Positions 63,118 through 64,000 of a stretch of DNA of 64,000 nt are shown piece after piece. The translations under genes were made by a program, and so were the position numbers. The DNA is from Drosophila pseudoobscura (Eukaryota > Arthropoda > Insecta > Diptera > Drosophilidae): assembly GCF_009870125.1 (NCBI RefSeq), contig NC_046683.1, forward strand, positions 18,733,001 to 18,797,000, read 5' to 3'. The notes under the pieces are model-generated. The model was not told where the DNA came from. It did no database searches and saw only the letters and a list, made by a program, of their open reading frames with translations. The number at the start of each line of letters is the position of its first letter. Position 1 is the first letter of the stretch.

Positions 63118-63424
63118 GAGCTAGAGGTACAAAATTTCATAAAATTTCCGATAGAGTCGACGATGGAGTTGGAGCATTTCAACTCTATTATAACTCCAGA
63201 GCTTACCGATTTTTATGTGAGTGGTAGTCTATCCTTCTATGAGAGCTAGTTGTTTTTTTTTTATTATTTTATTTTATTAGGTCAACAAAATAAGGAGCTT
63301 ATTGGGGACGAGCTCATCGATGGCATCTAGTTTGAAACATGTGCTGGATGATAAGCTAATTTTCGATTACAACGTGGACGGTACGTCGGGGAAGAGTTCT
63401 TTGAAAAATTTTAAATCATTTTAA
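63118..63424 (+). pseudogene. DUF4806-like domain fragment of a transposon
   Basis: From 63118 the frame reads VQNFIKFPIESTMELEHFNS and then IITPELTDFY. A 64-bp GT-AG intron (63217-63280) removes a stop, and it continues VNKIRSLLGTSSSMASSLKH, LDDKLIFDYNVDG and TSGKSSLKNFKSF to a stop at 63422-63424. The FPI..T..EL..FN opening and the Asp/Gly...K.SLKN end fit the DUF4806 domain found in transposon-derived insect proteins. The 5' side is cut by a DINE-1 terminus. The CACTA-like remnant at 9991-12090 ends at the opening of the same domain type. ATG 63163 could start a short protein, but a truncated remnant is more likely. Confidence 0.5.
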
Positions 63425-64000
63425 ATGTCCTGGAATGTAGGTTTAATAAAACTTTACAAATACATAATAATTAATTAATTAACATATCCATATTATTTCA
63501 GCGGCGGTGAACATGAAAATACACAACGAGCCAGCAGATAAAGTAATAAGGAATTCATAATATTAAGAATAGCTATTTTCAAAAGGGCGCAAGGGATACA
63601 AAATACAAAGTATCCGTAGACAATAATGAATAATAATTTTTAATAAATAAAAATAGTTGGAAAAATAAACAATTGAATGTATTACTTTTTATATCTAAAG
63701 ACACTAAGTTGTTATTGTGGGCTCAATCGAAAACCCGAAACACATAACATAAGCGAAGAGACAAAAAGTGTTCTGCTCAGTGAGAGACCATTTCTGAGTG
63801 GTCTTTTTCGGTTTTGTCAGTGACGAGACAGCAATGGGAAAAAGTGTTGACCGTTTGCGAGCTATGCTTTTAAGGGATGCAAATTGACAGAACATGCACC
63901 AAACAACTACTGTTATGTAGAAGGTTGTATACCTATATTTACTGTATAAATTTGAGAAGATTTTGACAGAACAGTGATAGGACGACGACTGAATAATTTG
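63425..64000. other. No recognised gene
   Basis: AT-rich. TTATTTCAG at 63493-63501 could be a splice acceptor followed by a short frame (VNMKIHNEPADKVIRNS), but no link to the DUF4806 frame is convincing. The rest shows nothing. Confidence 0.4.

Noticed and set aside
63163..63560. Three-exon gene ending NMKIHNEPADKVIRNS
   Set aside because: The second splice (63381-63501) would remove TSGKSSLKNFKSF, which fits the DUF4806 domain better than the proposed third exon.

Overview
The window looks like Drosophila heterochromatin, probably pericentric or sex-linked. It is almost entirely transposable elements (TEs) nested in one another, with a few captured pieces of host genes. At least nine DINE-1/INE-1 (Helitron-type) copies or fragments carry the fly-typical core: a GTCY microsatellite, a TATATATAC tract and TATACCCGATACTCA-type ends. 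The host-derived fragments (maelstrom, probable aubergine, Pex12) read most closely to Drosophila proteins recalled from memory. An obscura-group species is possible but not established. No rRNA, tRNA or CRISPR locus was found, and only a few reading frames are intact.

Layout. 1-930: PIF/Harbinger remnant (Myb/SANT protein plus transposase C-terminus). 925-8770 and 13499-17806: two copies of one duplicated unit containing a THAP (P-type) transposase fragment, an Aubergine-like N-terminus, a promoter-like block, a compound hairpin and a Maelstrom fragment. Copy 1 alone also carries a DINE-1 (2254-3370) and an internally deleted piggyBac (4235-6606); copy 2 preserves both empty sites. 8862-12900: DINE-1, a CACTA-like/DUF4806 transposon remnant and Tc1 remnants. 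17760-22450 and 51490-57960: a second duplicated unit with an unidentified basic exon-like block and an unclassified repeat; the second copy carries an LTR-like insertion and another DINE-1, again with empty sites in the first.

22450-31150: a Mutator-like element encoding FLYWCH, MULE transposase and RING modules, carrying a nearly intact LOA-clade LINE (23040-28406, 13-bp target-site duplication (TSD), intact ORF2) and a MITE in its intron. 31155-45657: a C/A-rich, apparently gag-only element on the minus strand that resembles HeT-A-type telomeric retrotransposons. Its Gag is split by an R1-type LINE (33971-37272), which is itself split by a Pex12 processed retrocopy (35045-35907). A second LINE (40229-45078) sits in a repeated flank and is split by a Harbinger MITE (41145-42367). 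45868-53724: Tc1 transposase remnant, then a very recent 3.71-kb tandem duplication. 57960-64000: mostly unassigned sequence, DINE-1 pieces, a 5'-UTR-like segment and a DUF4806 remnant.

The most notable point is that remnants of two piRNA-pathway genes, maelstrom (strong) and aubergine (probable), lie in the same orientation in one unit that has been duplicated as a block, beside a strong hairpin. This suggests a piRNA/siRNA-producing locus or an X/Y-type gene-amplification conflict, but sequence alone cannot show transcription or small-RNA production.
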